Source of the DNA: Ananas comosus
Taxonomy: Eukaryota > Streptophyta > Magnoliopsida > Poales > Bromeliaceae
Direction of reading: 5' to 3'
Length of the DNA: 64,000 nucleotides
Assembly: GCF_001540865.1 (NCBI RefSeq)
Contig: NC_033622.1
Coordinates: forward strand, 5,015,539 to 5,079,538
Position 1 is the stretch's first letter. Each line of letters opens with the position of its first letter. Both the position numbers and the translations under genes were made by a program. Shown here piece by piece: positions 11,248-23,176 of this stretch. The notes below the pieces were generated by a model. That model did no database searches. It saw only the letters and a program-made list of their open reading frames with translations, and was not told where the DNA came from.

Positions 11248-11742
11248 TTGGCGACGGCGCAATCACGGCACAAGAGTTATGCCGACAAGCGGCGAAAGGA
11301 CATTGAGTTCGCGGTAGGAGACCGCGTATTTCTAAAGGTATCGCCGATGCGAGGAGTTAAGCGGTTCGGTGTTCGCGGGAAATTAAGTCCCCGCTATATC
11401 GGACCCTTCGAGATTTTGGAACGAGTTGGTACGGTGGCCTACAAGTTGGCATTACCACCGAGACTCGCGGGAGTACATGATGTATTCCATGTATCCCAAC
11501 TCCGCAAGTATGTGTACGACCCAGATCATATTCTCTCGTATATACCGATAGAGCTTCAAGGGGATATGACATATGAGGAATTCCCGGCGTATGTTGCCGA
11601 TCGGGAGGTGCGAAAGTTTCGGAACCCCGAAATCCCGTATGTTAAAGTTCATTGGTGCGAACACGATGACCGTGAAGAAACGTGGGAGCACGAAAACGAA
11701 ATGAGGGAGCGTTATCCTCACCTCTTCGAGGATCCGAAGTGA
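11248..11742 (+). pseudogene. Integrase C-terminus and chromodomain of element A
   Basis: An open 164-codon frame. Residues about 1-90 hold the integrase C-terminal fold with SYADKRRKDIEF, GDRVFLKVSPMRG, GKLSPRYIGPFEIL and FHVSQLRKYV. Residues about 118-160 hold a chromodomain-like end (YVADREVRKFRNPEIPYVKV ... ETWEHENEMRERYPHLF). In chromoviruses this module directs integration to heterochromatin marked by methylated histone H3; that role is family knowledge, not shown here. The domain ends the polyprotein of element A, 50 bp before the polypurine tract. The ATG is internal, not a natural start. Confidence 0.9.
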
Positions 11743-11792
11743 GGTAAGAAATTTAAATTCCAATCTTAGTAGTTTCGCGGACGAAACTGAAT

Positions 11793-11807
11793 TTTAGGGG
11801 TGGAGAA
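11793..11807 (+). other. Polypurine tract of element A
   Basis: TTTAGGGGTGGAGAA lies directly before the LTR start TGTAACATACC, as expected for the plus-strand primer of an LTR retrotransposon. Confidence 0.85.
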
Positions 11808-11982
11808 TGTAACATACCACATCCCTCGTAAATCGTGCCGAGTTCCGTCAAAACGAGCGGAACGCGGAATTGAACGAGTTAGAATGGACCCTAAGTGCAT
11901 TAGAGTTCATAAACGGAGCAAAAAGGGACCCGGAGAGCAAATCTGAAAATCTGGCCAAGTCCCAGATTTTGAGCTCTCGGGG

Positions 11983-12194
11983 ACCGGTCCTTGAAGGAGA
12001 GACCGGTCCCCGTGCGCGTAGCCTGCCAGGAAGTCCTGAGGCATCCGGTCCCTGGTGGTGAGACCGGTCCTCGGGAGACCGGTCCCTGACAGGCAGACCG
12101 GTCCCTCGCTGCGCAACAGCCGAAAAACTCGAAAATTTGGCTAAGTCCTGGAACACCCACGTTCGGGAACTGGTCCCTGGTCGGGGAGACCGGT
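11983..12194 (+). repeat. ACCGGT palindrome array in the LTR of element A
   Basis: ACCGGT starts at 11983, 12002, 12063, 12078, 12097 and 12189, usually GAGACCGGTCCC or GGGACCGGTCC; a TCCGGT variant lies at about 12044. The array sits 175-385 bp from the LTR start, upstream of the TATA-like box. The chance open frame on the minus strand across it (repeating RDRSP/GPV) follows from the repeat and is not a gene. Confidence 0.85.
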
Positions 12195-13776
12195 CTCCGA
12201 AGGCGAAAAATGCCCAGTCTGGGCAGATCAGGGGAAACAAATGGAGGGGCTTAAGTGCAATTGTTACAACACCATATATGGCCCATCCTCTCTCTTCCAC
12301 AGCCATTTTCACCCTTATCACCCATTTCTTCTCTTTCTCTCTCTAGAACCCTTGCTCTAGGGCTTGAAGAAGAAGAAGAAGAAGTGAAGGGAAGGAGGAT
12401 TTGGAGGCTTTGGTGGGTTCTACAAGCTCTCCTACAAGAAGGACTTCGAGGAGCTTGGGCTAAGGTGAGTTTTTGGTAGAAATGAGTCTAGGGCTTGGTT
12501 TTGATCCCTAAGTTTTAGAGCTTTGGGTTGTTCTTGGCCTTGGGAGTCTTCTATAGGCCTTGAACTCCATGGAACCCATGAGAGCTCAAGTGCTCTCATG
12601 GTTGTTGGGTAGAGTTTGCCATAGAAGCCCTAGGGTTGGTACCAAAGGTAGAAACCTTATTAGAGTGCTTCTTAGTTGATCCTAAGCTATTGTTTGCTTA
12701 AGGTTGGGATCGATTCATGGGAAAACCCTAAATGACAATATTAGGGCTTGAATTTGGGGCTTTTGCCCTAGGATTGTTCGGGGACAAATTGACCCCGTGG
12801 AAACCTAATTGGGGGTGCCCTAAATACGTTGGGCAACTCTGTTTAACATTACGAAAATGTTAGAGTATAGTTCATGTACAAAAGGCCTGATATGGCACCG
12901 TTTTGATTGTAGGGCGCGGATGCGGCATTCGTAAAATCCGGGAGTCGTCATATACTACACCTACACGATTATTAGAAGTGGGGGGTGCACGCCGGAATCG
13001 TTGGATTCCCTTCTATGTCTGTTTTCTCTATTTTGGAGCATATATGTTTATATATACCCATTCATGCATAGTAGGGTAGTTACATATGGAACTTGGTTTG
13101 ACTTCATTTATATACTTCTAACGTAGTTCAACATAGAGGATGATAGAACCAAAATGGACATGTGTGATTGGACCCTCAAGTTGTGTGAATGTGAGATTGG
13201 ACTTGAACAATAGAAAACAAGGGTGACATTGACATAGAAACAAGATTTGCATTGAGAGATGAACCGCTAAATATAGTTTAACCAATTATGACATCGTCAA
13301 AGGTAAAGCCTTGAGAGTGGCAAGAATGAATAGGTAGAGACCTATCGTAACATTGGCATTGTGACTAGTGGCTATGAATCCTCAAGTTGAGGATTAGATC
13401 GATACTCACATTACGTCTTGGCTTGAGGGAGGTCGCTCCCCCTCGAGCGGTGCGCTCCGGAGTTGGTCACCACTGGGCGTGGAAAAGTCCCCCCAGATGA
13501 CGGTCCCTAGGGAGGTTCGAGTCCCCCGCTATTAAGGGATTTTGAGTGGTGAGTTATTGGGGTTAACAAGGTTAACCGGTAAGATTGGGTAAGAGCCAAA
13601 GCTTCTTGAGATTTGAGCATAATTGCATTTTCTATTATTGCGTCGAATATATGTATCCACTGACATTCTTTTGCAGGCATGGTATTAGATGCATTAGTAT
13701 TGGTTACCTCTCTTTCCTTTGTAATACTTATACCTGGATGGACCTAGTGGGTAAGTCGACGAGGTCGGATGCCGAG

Positions 13777-13820
13777 CCCACTGGGAACTTTGTTTAGTTC
13801 TCACACCACTAACCCTACAG
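13777..13820 (+). other. Conserved LTR hairpin/CAG block, copy in element A
   Basis: CCCACTGGGAACT, a 6-nt loop, AGTTCTCAC, then ACCACTAACCCTACAG. The strong donor-like GGGTAAGTCG at 13749 would define a 70-bp intron 13751-13820, if this is a splice unit. Upstream CTAGTGGG (13745-13752) can also pair with CCCACT. Confidence 0.6.
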
Positions 13821-14268
13821 GTCCTGGCACGAGCGGGGCGGCGGAGGACCGAGGCAAGGGTTTGGCGCCGTAGGTAGCCGCCACCGGGACTTTATACATT
13901 TTGTAGTCATTCCTTTTGTTATACATGTATCAACTTTATTCTGTTGATTTAGGAATGTAAAGCGTAAACAATCATATATTTGGTGGATGACTAAATGTAA
14001 AAAGATATGATGCAAGAATGTAATAGATTTACTTGAATTTGGTTTAAATGCTAATCAAATATCATGTATGTTGCTTAATTAGCTTAGAGCTTTCGCTTTC
14101 GTTGTTGCTTGCCCTCGTGCAAGCCTTGTATTATATATGCAAATCTCTTGTTGATTGCCTATTTATACATGTTGTTAGAGCCTTGGGCGGATAGGGGAGG
14201 CTCTGTCCGTTCGGCGTCTGTTGACGTGACCCGAACCCGACCAAATTGGCGGGGATTGGGGCGTGACA

Positions 14269-17200
14269 CATAATCTTTGAGGAACTCCAACCATCGGCGC
14301 TGCCTCAAGTTCAACTCTTTCTGAGTGAATAAGTACTTTAAGCTCTTGTGATCCGTATATACTTTGCATCGCTTGCCGCACAGATAGTGGCGCCATAGCT
14401 TCAATGCAAAGACTACGGTCGCCAATTCTAAGTCGTGAGTAGAGTAGTTCCTTTCCTAATCCTTCAATTGGCGAGATGCATACGCGATCACCTTCCCGTC
14501 CTGCATCAAAACGCAGCTCAAACCATTAAAAGAAGCATCGCTATAAATCACATACCCTGCCCCAGCAACTGGCAAGGTTAGGATCGGGGCGGTCGTCAAT
14601 TTCTGCTTCAACTCTTGGAAGCTCCTTTCGCACGCATCATTCCAAATAAACTTGGTGCCTTTATACGTGAGCCTCGTGAGGGGAGTAGAAAACTTAGCAA
14701 ATCCCTCAACAAACCGTCGGTACTAGCCGGCCAAACCAATAAAGCTCTGTATCTCGGTAACACTCGTCGGCCTCGGCCAATCCTTGATAGCTTCAATTTT
14801 TCTCGGATCTACGGCTATACCCGATCCGGAATTCAAATGGCCCAAAAACGCCACCTCTCTAAGACAAAACTCACACTTTTTTAATTTGGCATAGAGCTTC
14901 CTTTCCCGAAGCACTTGAAGTACAAGTCTCAAGTGTTCCTCGTGATCCACATCACTTCGGGAATAGACCAAAATATCGTCGATAAACACCACAACGAACC
15001 TGTCTAGGTAAGGCTTAAACACACGGTTCATTAGATCCATAAAAGCTGCCGGGGCATTAGTAAGCCCGAACGGCATAACGATGAACTCGTAATGTCCATA
15101 CCGTATTCGAAAAGCCATCTTCGATACATCCTCAGGCGCAATCTTCAACTGGTGGTATCCCGACTACAAGTCAATCTTCGAGTACACGCTCGATCCTTGG
15201 AGTTGATCAAATAGATCATCGATCCTTAGTAACGGATACTTGTTCTTGATCGTGACTTTATTAAGTTCACGATAGTCCACACACAAGCAAAGTGATTCGT
15301 CCTTCTTCTTGACAAATAGGACCGGTGCTCCCCACGGTGACACACTCGGTCGCACAAAATCCTTATCCAAGAGGTCTTGCAACTGTGGCTTCAGCTCCTT
15401 CAATTTCGCTGGTGCCATCCTATAGGGCGCTTTTGAGATTGGCATAGTCCCGGGAACGAGATCTACAACAAACTCAATCTCCCTATTTGGTAGCATGCCT
15501 GGTAGCTCTGCTGTAAACACATCTCCAAACTCCCACACGACGGGGATGTCCTCAATCCTAGGGGCGTCGGTTTCACCCCGCAACACAACAGTAGCCAAAT
15601 AGGCTACGCAGCCTCTGCTGATCAACTGTCTAGCTCGAGAGGAGCTAATCGTCATCGCAAACAGCGAACTCTGGCATCCTTGGTACACAATCTCCACCTG
15701 CCCCGGCTCTCTAAACGTCATCGTTCGATTCTTGTAATCAATAGTAGTGTAGTACTTGGTCAGCCAATCCATGCCCAAAACCACGTCAAACTCTCCAAGC
15801 TTGCGCAAAGCCAATAAATCCGCAGGCATGATCCAATCCCCTACTCGGACAGTGCAACTGGGGCAAATCTCTCTAATGTCCAAGGAGTGGTCGGGAACAA
15901 CAACACGTCCCGTGTGCAACAAAGAAACAAGGGGGATGCTATGCAACTCGGCAAACAGCCGGTCTACAAATGAATGCGATGCACTGGTATCAAATAATGC
16001 TCGTACTCGAATACCATAAAGTAAAATGATACCTACAACCACATTCTCAGCTGCTACCGCCTCCTCCGTCTGGGCCTCATATATGCGCCCGCTCGGAGCC
16101 TGTCGTGACCCCTCCGTCTGCCTCGGTGCAGGTGGTCGCCCGAACTGGTGGTGAGCAAAAAGTGTCCCCTGGCTGGGACCTGGTGAAGTTGGTGCAGATG
16201 CCGATGATGGCGCTGGCGATGGACCCCTCAGGCAGTCCGAACAGAAGTGGCCCTCCTGACCACACAAGTAGCACCTGCCCCGGCTGTGTGAACACTGCCG
16301 TGGAAAATGAGGACCACCGCAGATCATGCAGCGCGGAGCCTGGCGACGATCAGGTTCTCCTCGCTGAGTAGATGAGCCACGTCCCTGCGACTGGCTCCGG
16401 CTCCTTGGGTGCCTCAGTAGCCTCCGTGAGTGCGTCTGGCTCGCACCCTCAGTCGCAGGCCTCTTGCCCTTCCCTTTATCCAAGCCCTCTTGACGCTCCT
16501 GCAACTCCATCGCGCCGCTCTCCACGATGAGAGCGCGGTTCACCACCTCACGATAAGTCTGAAGGTTGGAGGACTGTACCAACCAAAAAATCGAAGGCAA
16601 TCCATGCTCGAAAATGCGGGCCTTGTCCTTATCATCCCGCACAACAAAGGGTACATAGTGGAGTAGCCGAGAGAACTCCCTCTCATACTCGGCCACGGTC
16701 CGATCCTCCTGGCGCAAGCTGCGCAAATCTTGCTACAACTTTCTCTTGATGGTGGTCGGAAAGTAGTGCGCCAGTAGAAGCTCCTTGAACTTCTTCCACG
16801 AGATCACTGCCAAATCAGTGTTCGGGTTGTCCTGGATATCCAACCACCAACGGTAGGCCTCGCCGTCCAGATGGTATGTGGCGAGCCAAACTTTGTCCCT
16901 CTCCTCCACGAAGGTGTCGCGGAAGAGCTTCTCCATATGCATCAACCACTTCTCTACTACCCAGTGGTCGACTTTCTCTCCATCGAAGATCTTGGGGTTA
17001 CACCTCCTAAACTCGCTGAGGCGATCCATGAGCCGATCTCGCTCAGCTCCCTCTACCATCACGGGGAATGCTGCCCCCGCCATAGGCATCTGAGCTGGTG
17101 GTGCCGCCGCAACCTCCACCCGAGGTGCCGCCGCAGGTGCCGTCCGAGAAGTGTCGTGTGCAGGGGACGACACCCTAGGCGCGACCACCTCCACAGGTAC

Positions 17201-17467
17201 AGGTGGTGTAGGAATCCGAGTCTCCCTAGAAGCCACCGCCTGCTGGAGGAAAAGATCCTCCAGGTGCTTCATTCGCGCCTCCTGCCGCTGTGCCACCTCG
17301 GCCTGTCGCTGAGCGGCCGCCGTCTGCTACGCCACAAGATCAGTGAGGACCGCAAGTTGGGACCTCAAGTCGCGGACCTCACTAGATCCAAAAGTAGCGG
17401 AGGTCTCAACCTCCTCAAGGTGTGCCGCATCATCCGCTCCAGCAGATTGAGAGCGTGTAATCGGCAT
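14269..17467 (-). pseudogene. gag-pol: Gypsy element C gag-pol (gag, protease, RT, RNase H), truncated
   Basis: Read on the minus strand from ATG 17467 (MPITRSQSAG), one frame runs about 1,066 codons to 14269 without a single frameshift but with five in-frame stops, all TAG (17327, 16733, 15164, 14723, 14456). Gag has the retrotransposon fold (RWWLDIQDN, KKFKELLLAHYFP) and two CCHC knuckles ([27 protein letters not shown]). The protease motif reads FDTSASHSF where DTGASHSF is usual, so the active-site glycine is lost. RT has [14 protein letters not shown] and [11 protein letters not shown]; RNase H has [17 protein letters not shown]. Integrase is absent because the frame is interrupted at LKDY by element A. 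This is the same family group as A, in opposite orientation. It is dead by stops and truncation. Confidence 0.93.
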
Positions 17468-17810
17468 CGTCACTACAAAACATAAAAGCGCAAGTTAGCA
17501 ACCCGCGTTATCGCAACCCCACTCAAGGTAACCTAAACCCCAAATCATGTGAAAGTAAGGAAGTATTTTTCACTACTAACCCCCGATGTTACGTTGTCGG
17601 CCGCCAACGTAACCCTCCGCGAGGTTAGAAACCATATACTTCAATCAAACTCCAACTCTTTCTGGAGTTATCAAGATACCCAATTAAGATACTTTCGCCT
17701 ACAAACCAATTAAACCTCATCTCTCACGAGCCTATTTCCTATAGTCCAACCGACATAAAGTTTACTAGGTCCTCTAAGACACAACCCTAGGCTCTGATAC
17801 CAAATTAATC
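17468..17810 (-). other. Leader and primer binding site of element C
   Basis: On the minus strand the LTR end (GTGACA at 17811) is followed by gattaattTGGTATCAGAGC; TGGTATCAGAGC (17791-17802) is complementary to the 3' end of plant initiator tRNA-Met and is the minus-strand primer site. About 320 bp of untranslated leader precede gag. Confidence 0.9.
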
Positions 17811-18197
17811 TGTCACGCCCCAGAACCGGCAAGGCCCTGCCCGGTGCGTGCCCAGACCTACCATATGCTTGCACATATAAGGCGCCTACAACAAAGAGAC
17901 ATGAAAGATAAGAATAAACAATAACTAACGATATCAAAGCAAGTATAGCATCTACTACTACTAACAATAGAAGTGAAAGAAAATAACTACTCAACTAAAG
18001 TGAAACATAAAGTGATACAGTAACTATCTCAAGAAGTACACAAAAGGGGTGGTCTCTATACATGGGTACAACTCTCAACCTCTTCAAAATAAAAACATCG
18101 AGAGGTAGACCACCTATCAAAAATCCCTCGTCAAAAGCTCGCTAGCCCGAGGCTATACCCTTTCCTCGGTCCCTGGCCTCCCCCGGCGCGGAAGGCG

Positions 18198-18255
18198 CTG
18201 ACATGAAAACACGAAACAGGGGGCGTGAGAACTATAATTTATAGTTTCCAGTGGG
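18198..18255 (-). other. Conserved LTR hairpin/CAG block, copy in element C
   Basis: Minus strand: CCCACTGGAAACTATAA, the inverse TTATAGTTC, TCACGCCCCC, a T-rich tract and CAG. The 8-bp stem differs in sequence from that in element A while pairing is kept. Confidence 0.65.
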
Positions 18256-20081
18256 CAACTACTGACCTCAGTGCAATGCACCACTAGGCCCAAAATAAGA
18301 TAAGCATAAAAGAGGAAACAAAAGTAAACGGCTGAATTGAAAGCATGTAACAAATGCTATACTACTAAGCCACAAGTAAACATGATGTGTATCAATGCTA
18401 TCATGATTGAATATACTAAAGTAAGATGAACATGTACTTCATGGCAACCAAGTATACTATGATGCAACGAGTAAAACTATCAAGTATACTGCATGTCCCA
18501 ATGTCTCAAAGCCACTCTATAAACATGTCAAGTAACCCAGCTACTATGATCTATCTAATAGTGATTCACATTTTAGGATTTGGTGACAAAGTTCAATCTT
18601 GCTCTAGGACCTACACGAGGGTAGTCCAGCTTGTGCCGCCTAAGTGTCAGCGGTAACTCCAACATTCCCACTCTGGAAATGAGTCTATCCCTCCCGACCC
18701 CGTAGGTTCCTCGATACCGCACGAGCGAGCATAAGTCGCGTAGGCCAACTCCGGAGTGCCGGCTTGTAGGGAGCGACCCTCACAAGCATATGCGAATGAG
18801 CACAAATGGCAAGCAAGCGAGTCATCGTCTCAAGTATCCAATCCTCATGTCTCTCACATGATAATAGTCACTAATAACCCAACGGTCTAATTCTATGTCT
18901 CAATGTGATGTCCCAACACTCACAATGCTTAGTGCCTCTTTATGGCACTTAAGCCTTGCTATAAGTTAAGCACATTTCATATTCTATGCTCCATTTATGA
19001 CATTAATACCAGGTTCATTTATAGCCCGAGCTCAATGTCCCTTTATGACATTAGCCCAATCATTCTCAAATAGTACAAGTCCCCAAGCCTCTTTATGGCT
19101 TACTAAATTCCCTTGTGTTAATTAGGCATAGATTTAAATGCATGCAAGTAATGCTCATTTTCACTATAAGAATCATGGTCCCAAGTCCCACACAAGAATG
19201 CTAAATGCAACATAATCGCCACATGCAAACTCTCTACTACATAGAGGTCCGAAAGTTCATTACAGATAGCATAGGCATGTTAAGCATTCTAAAATTCACA
19301 ATAAATATATCTAAACATGAAAATGCATGAATTTCCACCGTACGACACATAAATCATCAAATATGAGAATTTCTCATATTTTAGGCTACGTCAAACCCAT
19401 CGAACTTCGCACAACCCTTCGTTTGCTCCAACGAAGATGTCCACTAAGCTCCTAGCACCCTAGAAGCATCAAAAAGTGAGCTACAAGAAGTAAACGAACA
19501 ACTACTAGCTCAATCAATAACCATCTAGGCATAGAGGGCTAAACTCTCACCTATAGTGTAGAAATCCCTCTCCAAAGCTCAAATGAAAGTTAAACCCCTT
19601 CCAAAGCAACCTTAACCAAGGTTCTAATCCAATTAGATTAGCTCCAAAAGCTCCAAATCAGAAAGCCCCAAATAAACCCTAGATTTCCCATTCTAGGGTT
19701 TCATCTTCCAAAAACCAACAAAACTAGGTCTAAAGGGGAGAAATGAGCAACTAACCTTCTTAGAAGTCCTAACCAAGCTCCAATAGTGATGATCTCCTCT
19801 CTAGCAAGCTCCAAGTCCAAGCCCTCAAGCATCAACAAGGTGGGAAGAGAGGGAGAGGAAGATGTCCAAAGGCGTCCAAGCTTGATCCACTTCCTCTTCT
19901 TCTTCTTCTTCTTCTTCTTCTTGAGAGAGAAAGAGAGAAGGAGATGAGAAGGAGTGAGAGAAATGAGAGAGGGAGAGAGCCCTGCCCCCTCTACAACACT
20001 AAGAGATGTAACAAATGCAGAAAAACCCCTCAACTTTGCAACCTGTGCACTGCCCTGACTGGGCAGTTTTCGGGTGGAGGG

Positions 20082-20230
20082 ACCGGTCTCTCCCCACATG
20101 GGACCGGTCCCTCAGGACCTTCCCGCCAAACCAACGTTCGGGAACCGGTCTCTCTGGCCAGGGACCGGTTGCCTCAAAGTCTGCCGCAACTGTAGCTACG
20201 AGGGACCGGTCTCTCCCACCAGGGACCGGT
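20082..20230 (-). repeat. ACCGGT palindrome array in the LTR of element C (6 motifs)
   Basis: ACCGGT starts at 20082, 20103, 20144, 20164, 20205 and 20225. Most are GGGACCGGTCTC or GGGACCGGTCCC; successive copies form inverted pairs around about 10-nt loops, e.g. 20077-20113. The array lies 150-300 bp from the sense start of the LTR. Confidence 0.85.
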
Positions 20231-20383
20231 CCCCGAGAGTGAAACTCTCAGGACTTAGCCAAAATCCAGAATTTCAAACTATGGGTCGGAACACCGTCTA
20301 CGACCCTCCACAAGGTGTGGAAAAGCTCGGAACTCAAACCAAACACTCGAACCTCGCAATTTGCACAGGTCCAGTGTGTTACA

Positions 20384-22425
20384 AAGAAGTTCTTGCATTA
20401 TAACATGGCAGTTGTGGCTCTTGAGTCCAGATAATTTACGTTTCTTAAGAACACATCGTGAAACATTTGATGCATATCCATCTGGAAATTTCACATGTTC
20501 TAAAACTTCACAAAATATTTTTCTCTCTTCTCGATCCATAGTAAAACAAGCAGGAGGCAAGTATATTCTTCCTGAGGATTGTTCCCGAGGCCAAAGCTCT
20601 TCCCTTATCATCATCTCTTCCAAATCACGATGAGCACTTAAGTTGCCCTTAGACTTTTTCTCATCATTAAGCAAAGTATTAACGATATTGTCGTTTACAT
20701 TTTTTTCTATATGCATAACATCAAGATTATGACGCATTAAATTGTACTCCCAATAAGAAAGTCTGAAAAAAATGCTTTTCTTTCTCTATGTTTTTTTTAC
20801 GACCGCCACTAAAATTCTTATTCATCTTACCAAAAGTGAACTGAAGACTATTTACTTGATCCAACACTTGTGAACCAGATAGCGGAAGAGGTGGTGATCT
20901 TAATTCTTCAGTTCCATCAAAAGAGCTTTGATCATATCTATATTTATGATTAGAATCTAAGAAACGCCGATGACCCATATAGCAGAACTTCTTACCATTT
21001 ATTAAGCATTTAGAACAAGTTTCCACGTTACAAGACGAACATGCGAAAGAACCATAAGTGGACCAACCAGATAAATTCCCATAGGCTGGAAAGTCATTTA
21101 TAGTCCACATAATTGTAGCATGCATTTGGAAAATCTCTTTGCTCGAGACATTGTAAGTTTCCACACCTACTTCCTATAGTTCAATCAACTCCTCTATAAG
21201 AGGCTGCAAATACACATCGATGTCATTTCCAGGTCCTCTTGGGCCAGGAATAAGCAAAGAAAGGATGAAGTTCGGTTTCTTCATGCACAACCACGGTGGA
21301 AAGTTATACGGGATTAAAATAACAGGCCATATACTATAGTTACTACGCATCGTCCCATATGGATTAAAGCCATCAGTCGCTAATCCCAATCTAACATTAC
21401 GAGGGTCAACGGCAAACTCAGGATTACGAGAATCAAAATCCTTCCATGCTTCAGAGTTAGCTGGATGCCTCAAAATGCCATCCTTAATTCGACCTCTCTC
21501 ATGCCAGGTCATGAAATATGATGTTTTAGATGACATAAACAGCCACTGAAGCCTTGGTTTTATAGGAAAATGCCTCAACACCTTCGCCTGATTCTTTTTC
21601 TTTTTTTTTCTTCAAAATTGGTGCATCATTGAGGGTACTTTTTTCATCATTTTTTCATCAAGAAGTTTCGCAAATTGAACAAAAATCATCATTCTCCTTT
21701 TCTTTCCAAAATAACATGCAATCATTACGGCAAGCATGAATTTTTTTATACTTCATCCCTAATCCTTCGATAATCTTCTTTGCTTCATTAAAAGAACTCG
21801 ACAACTTTGCACCCTCAGGAAACACATCGATTAAAAGTTTAAGCAATACGCCGACTGACTCATTTGACCATCCAAAATGACACTTTATGTTATAAAGATG
21901 CAATATAAAGGACAACTTAGAAAATTTACGGCATCCTGGATATAATTCTTCGTCGGCATCTCTTAGCAACTCTTTGAACTTCTCCCATTCTGAAGAAAAC
22001 TGCTCTGCTGGTTGTTCTATACCAAAATCATCTACATTTGGCTTTGCAGAGTCCCCACAATCTATGTCTATATCTGTTGCTAGATTGTGTACTCCAAAAG
22101 CATCATGTAACATTCCTACCATATCAAAACTTTTATAGTTCTTCTATTCTAAATGAACTCCATGTGAAGGACTTAACGATGATGTTGTTTCTCCGTGATA
22201 AAACAACGAATCATATCCTAGCATAATTCCATTGACCACAAGATGATTGAATGCGTCAGCCCGAATTTGGTGGTAGTAAAGCACACATTTTTGACAAGGG
22301 CACGGAATTTTTCCCTCAACGGGATTATTTTCAAATGCAAAATTAAGAAAGGCCTCTACTCCATCCAAATATTCTTTACTCACTCTGCTATAGTCTATCC
22401 ATCTCTTTGCCTTGTTACTATCCAT
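20384..22425 (-). pseudogene. CACTA (EnSpm) transposase, 5' part, broken
   Basis: Begins at ATG 22425 (MDSNKAKRWIDYSR) with a transposase-associated N-terminal domain including PCPCQKC. It continues with the CACTA transposase body: LLKDAD-like region, FPEGAKLSSSFNEAKK, HACRNDCMLFWKE, LRHFPIKPRLQWLF, GLATDGFNPYG, YNFPPWLCMKKPNFILSLL, and HNLDVMHIEKNVNDNI with the usual DVMHIEKN motif. Defects: in-frame TAG at 22144 and 21174, a TGA at about 21657 with a following frameshift (A-rich run at about 21600), and a further frame change at about 20740-20780. The gene ends abruptly after HNCHVIMQELL where the LTR of element C is inserted. The enzyme would cut and paste elements with CACTA termini (family knowledge); this copy cannot be active. 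Confidence 0.92.
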
Positions 22426-23176
22426 AAGAAAACACTAAAAAAGAGTATCAAAATAGCTAAATTAAACACACACTATAAAAACATCCTACAAGAATATATA
22501 CAGTTGCTTATAGACTGATGCTAAATTACAAAGCACAAAAAGCCGAAAACTCTTAACCAAATATTCCAGATCTGTATGGGATTTCATTTTGAACAAATAA
22601 CATAATTTTACTAGAGCATTAATTCATTAGTAATGGCTGAAAATGTTATCCATAAACTGATGCAAACAATCATATTAAGTTCTAGTTAAGCAATGTAAAC
22701 CGACTCTACGAACAATTTCAAAATAATTTTAAGTCATTATTTTAAGTCATTAAAATAATTTTCAAAATAATTTTAAGTCATTATAAACCATCCTCAGTGG
22801 CACAACAATCATTGATTATTGGTCTTCTAAGGAAAACACATGTAATAACACACATGCAAAATTCCAAACCGTTGTCTTTTCACACAGCTATGCCCAAAAC
22901 CAAAGTTCATTTTGTAACACAAGGAATAGAGGTATTATATCACTTTGTGGTGTGAAGAGCTTTCTCTCTCTAAAGGCATAATTACCTTGCCAATTAATCA
23001 GTTATTGACATATATACCGAGCTACATACTTGTACTCTTTTCACATAGTACGAAAAGAAAACAATCAGTGAATACTAAATCATAAAAAAATTGCAAGAGT
23101 AACAAAAGTCAAAACTTATTATGAGATAACTACATGCCAGTACAACATGAAATACATCTAAATACATTATACAAAC
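22426..23176. other. CACTA interior without recognisable gene
   Basis: AT-rich sequence upstream of the transposase start, with a duplicated tattttaagtcattataa-like string at about 22725-22785. No coding frame or RNA gene was recognised. Confidence 0.5.

Larger units (their letters stand above)
11808..14268 (+). mobile_element. 3' LTR of gypsy element A
   Basis: It begins TGTAACATACC after the polypurine tract and ends GGGGCGTGACA. It contains an ACCGGT array (11983-12194), a TATA-like accatatatgg at 12271, a pyrimidine-rich leader with ctctctctag, the conserved hairpin/CAG block (13777-13820), and a 3' end matching 815-909 and 24748-24840. It abuts the coding sequence of element C, which resumes on the minus strand at 14269, so A was inserted into C. 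The predicted TSD is CATAA (14269-14273); the partner on the left of A is not in view. Confidence 0.9.
17811..20383 (-). mobile_element. 5' LTR of gypsy element C
   Basis: In sense (minus) orientation it begins TGTAACACACTGG at 20383 and ends GGGGCGTGACA at 17811, next to the tRNA-Met primer site, which fixes its identity as 5' LTR. It is closely related to the solo LTRs 7499-10138 and 58244-60939. The flank at 20384-20388 is AAGAA (TTCTT on the minus strand) inside the CACTA transposase frame; the second TSD copy is not in view because the 3' end of C is missing. Confidence 0.93.

Noticed and set aside
11848..12321. Minus-strand open frames with repeating RDRSP/GPV words
   Set aside because: Direct result of reading through the ACCGGT palindromes; equivalent frames appear in the other arrays (20015-20403, 26886-27278, 60468-60870).
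17465..17480. CACTACAAAAC as a CACTA terminus
   Set aside because: It lies at the gag start of element C, without subterminal repeats or a matching inverse end; chance match.
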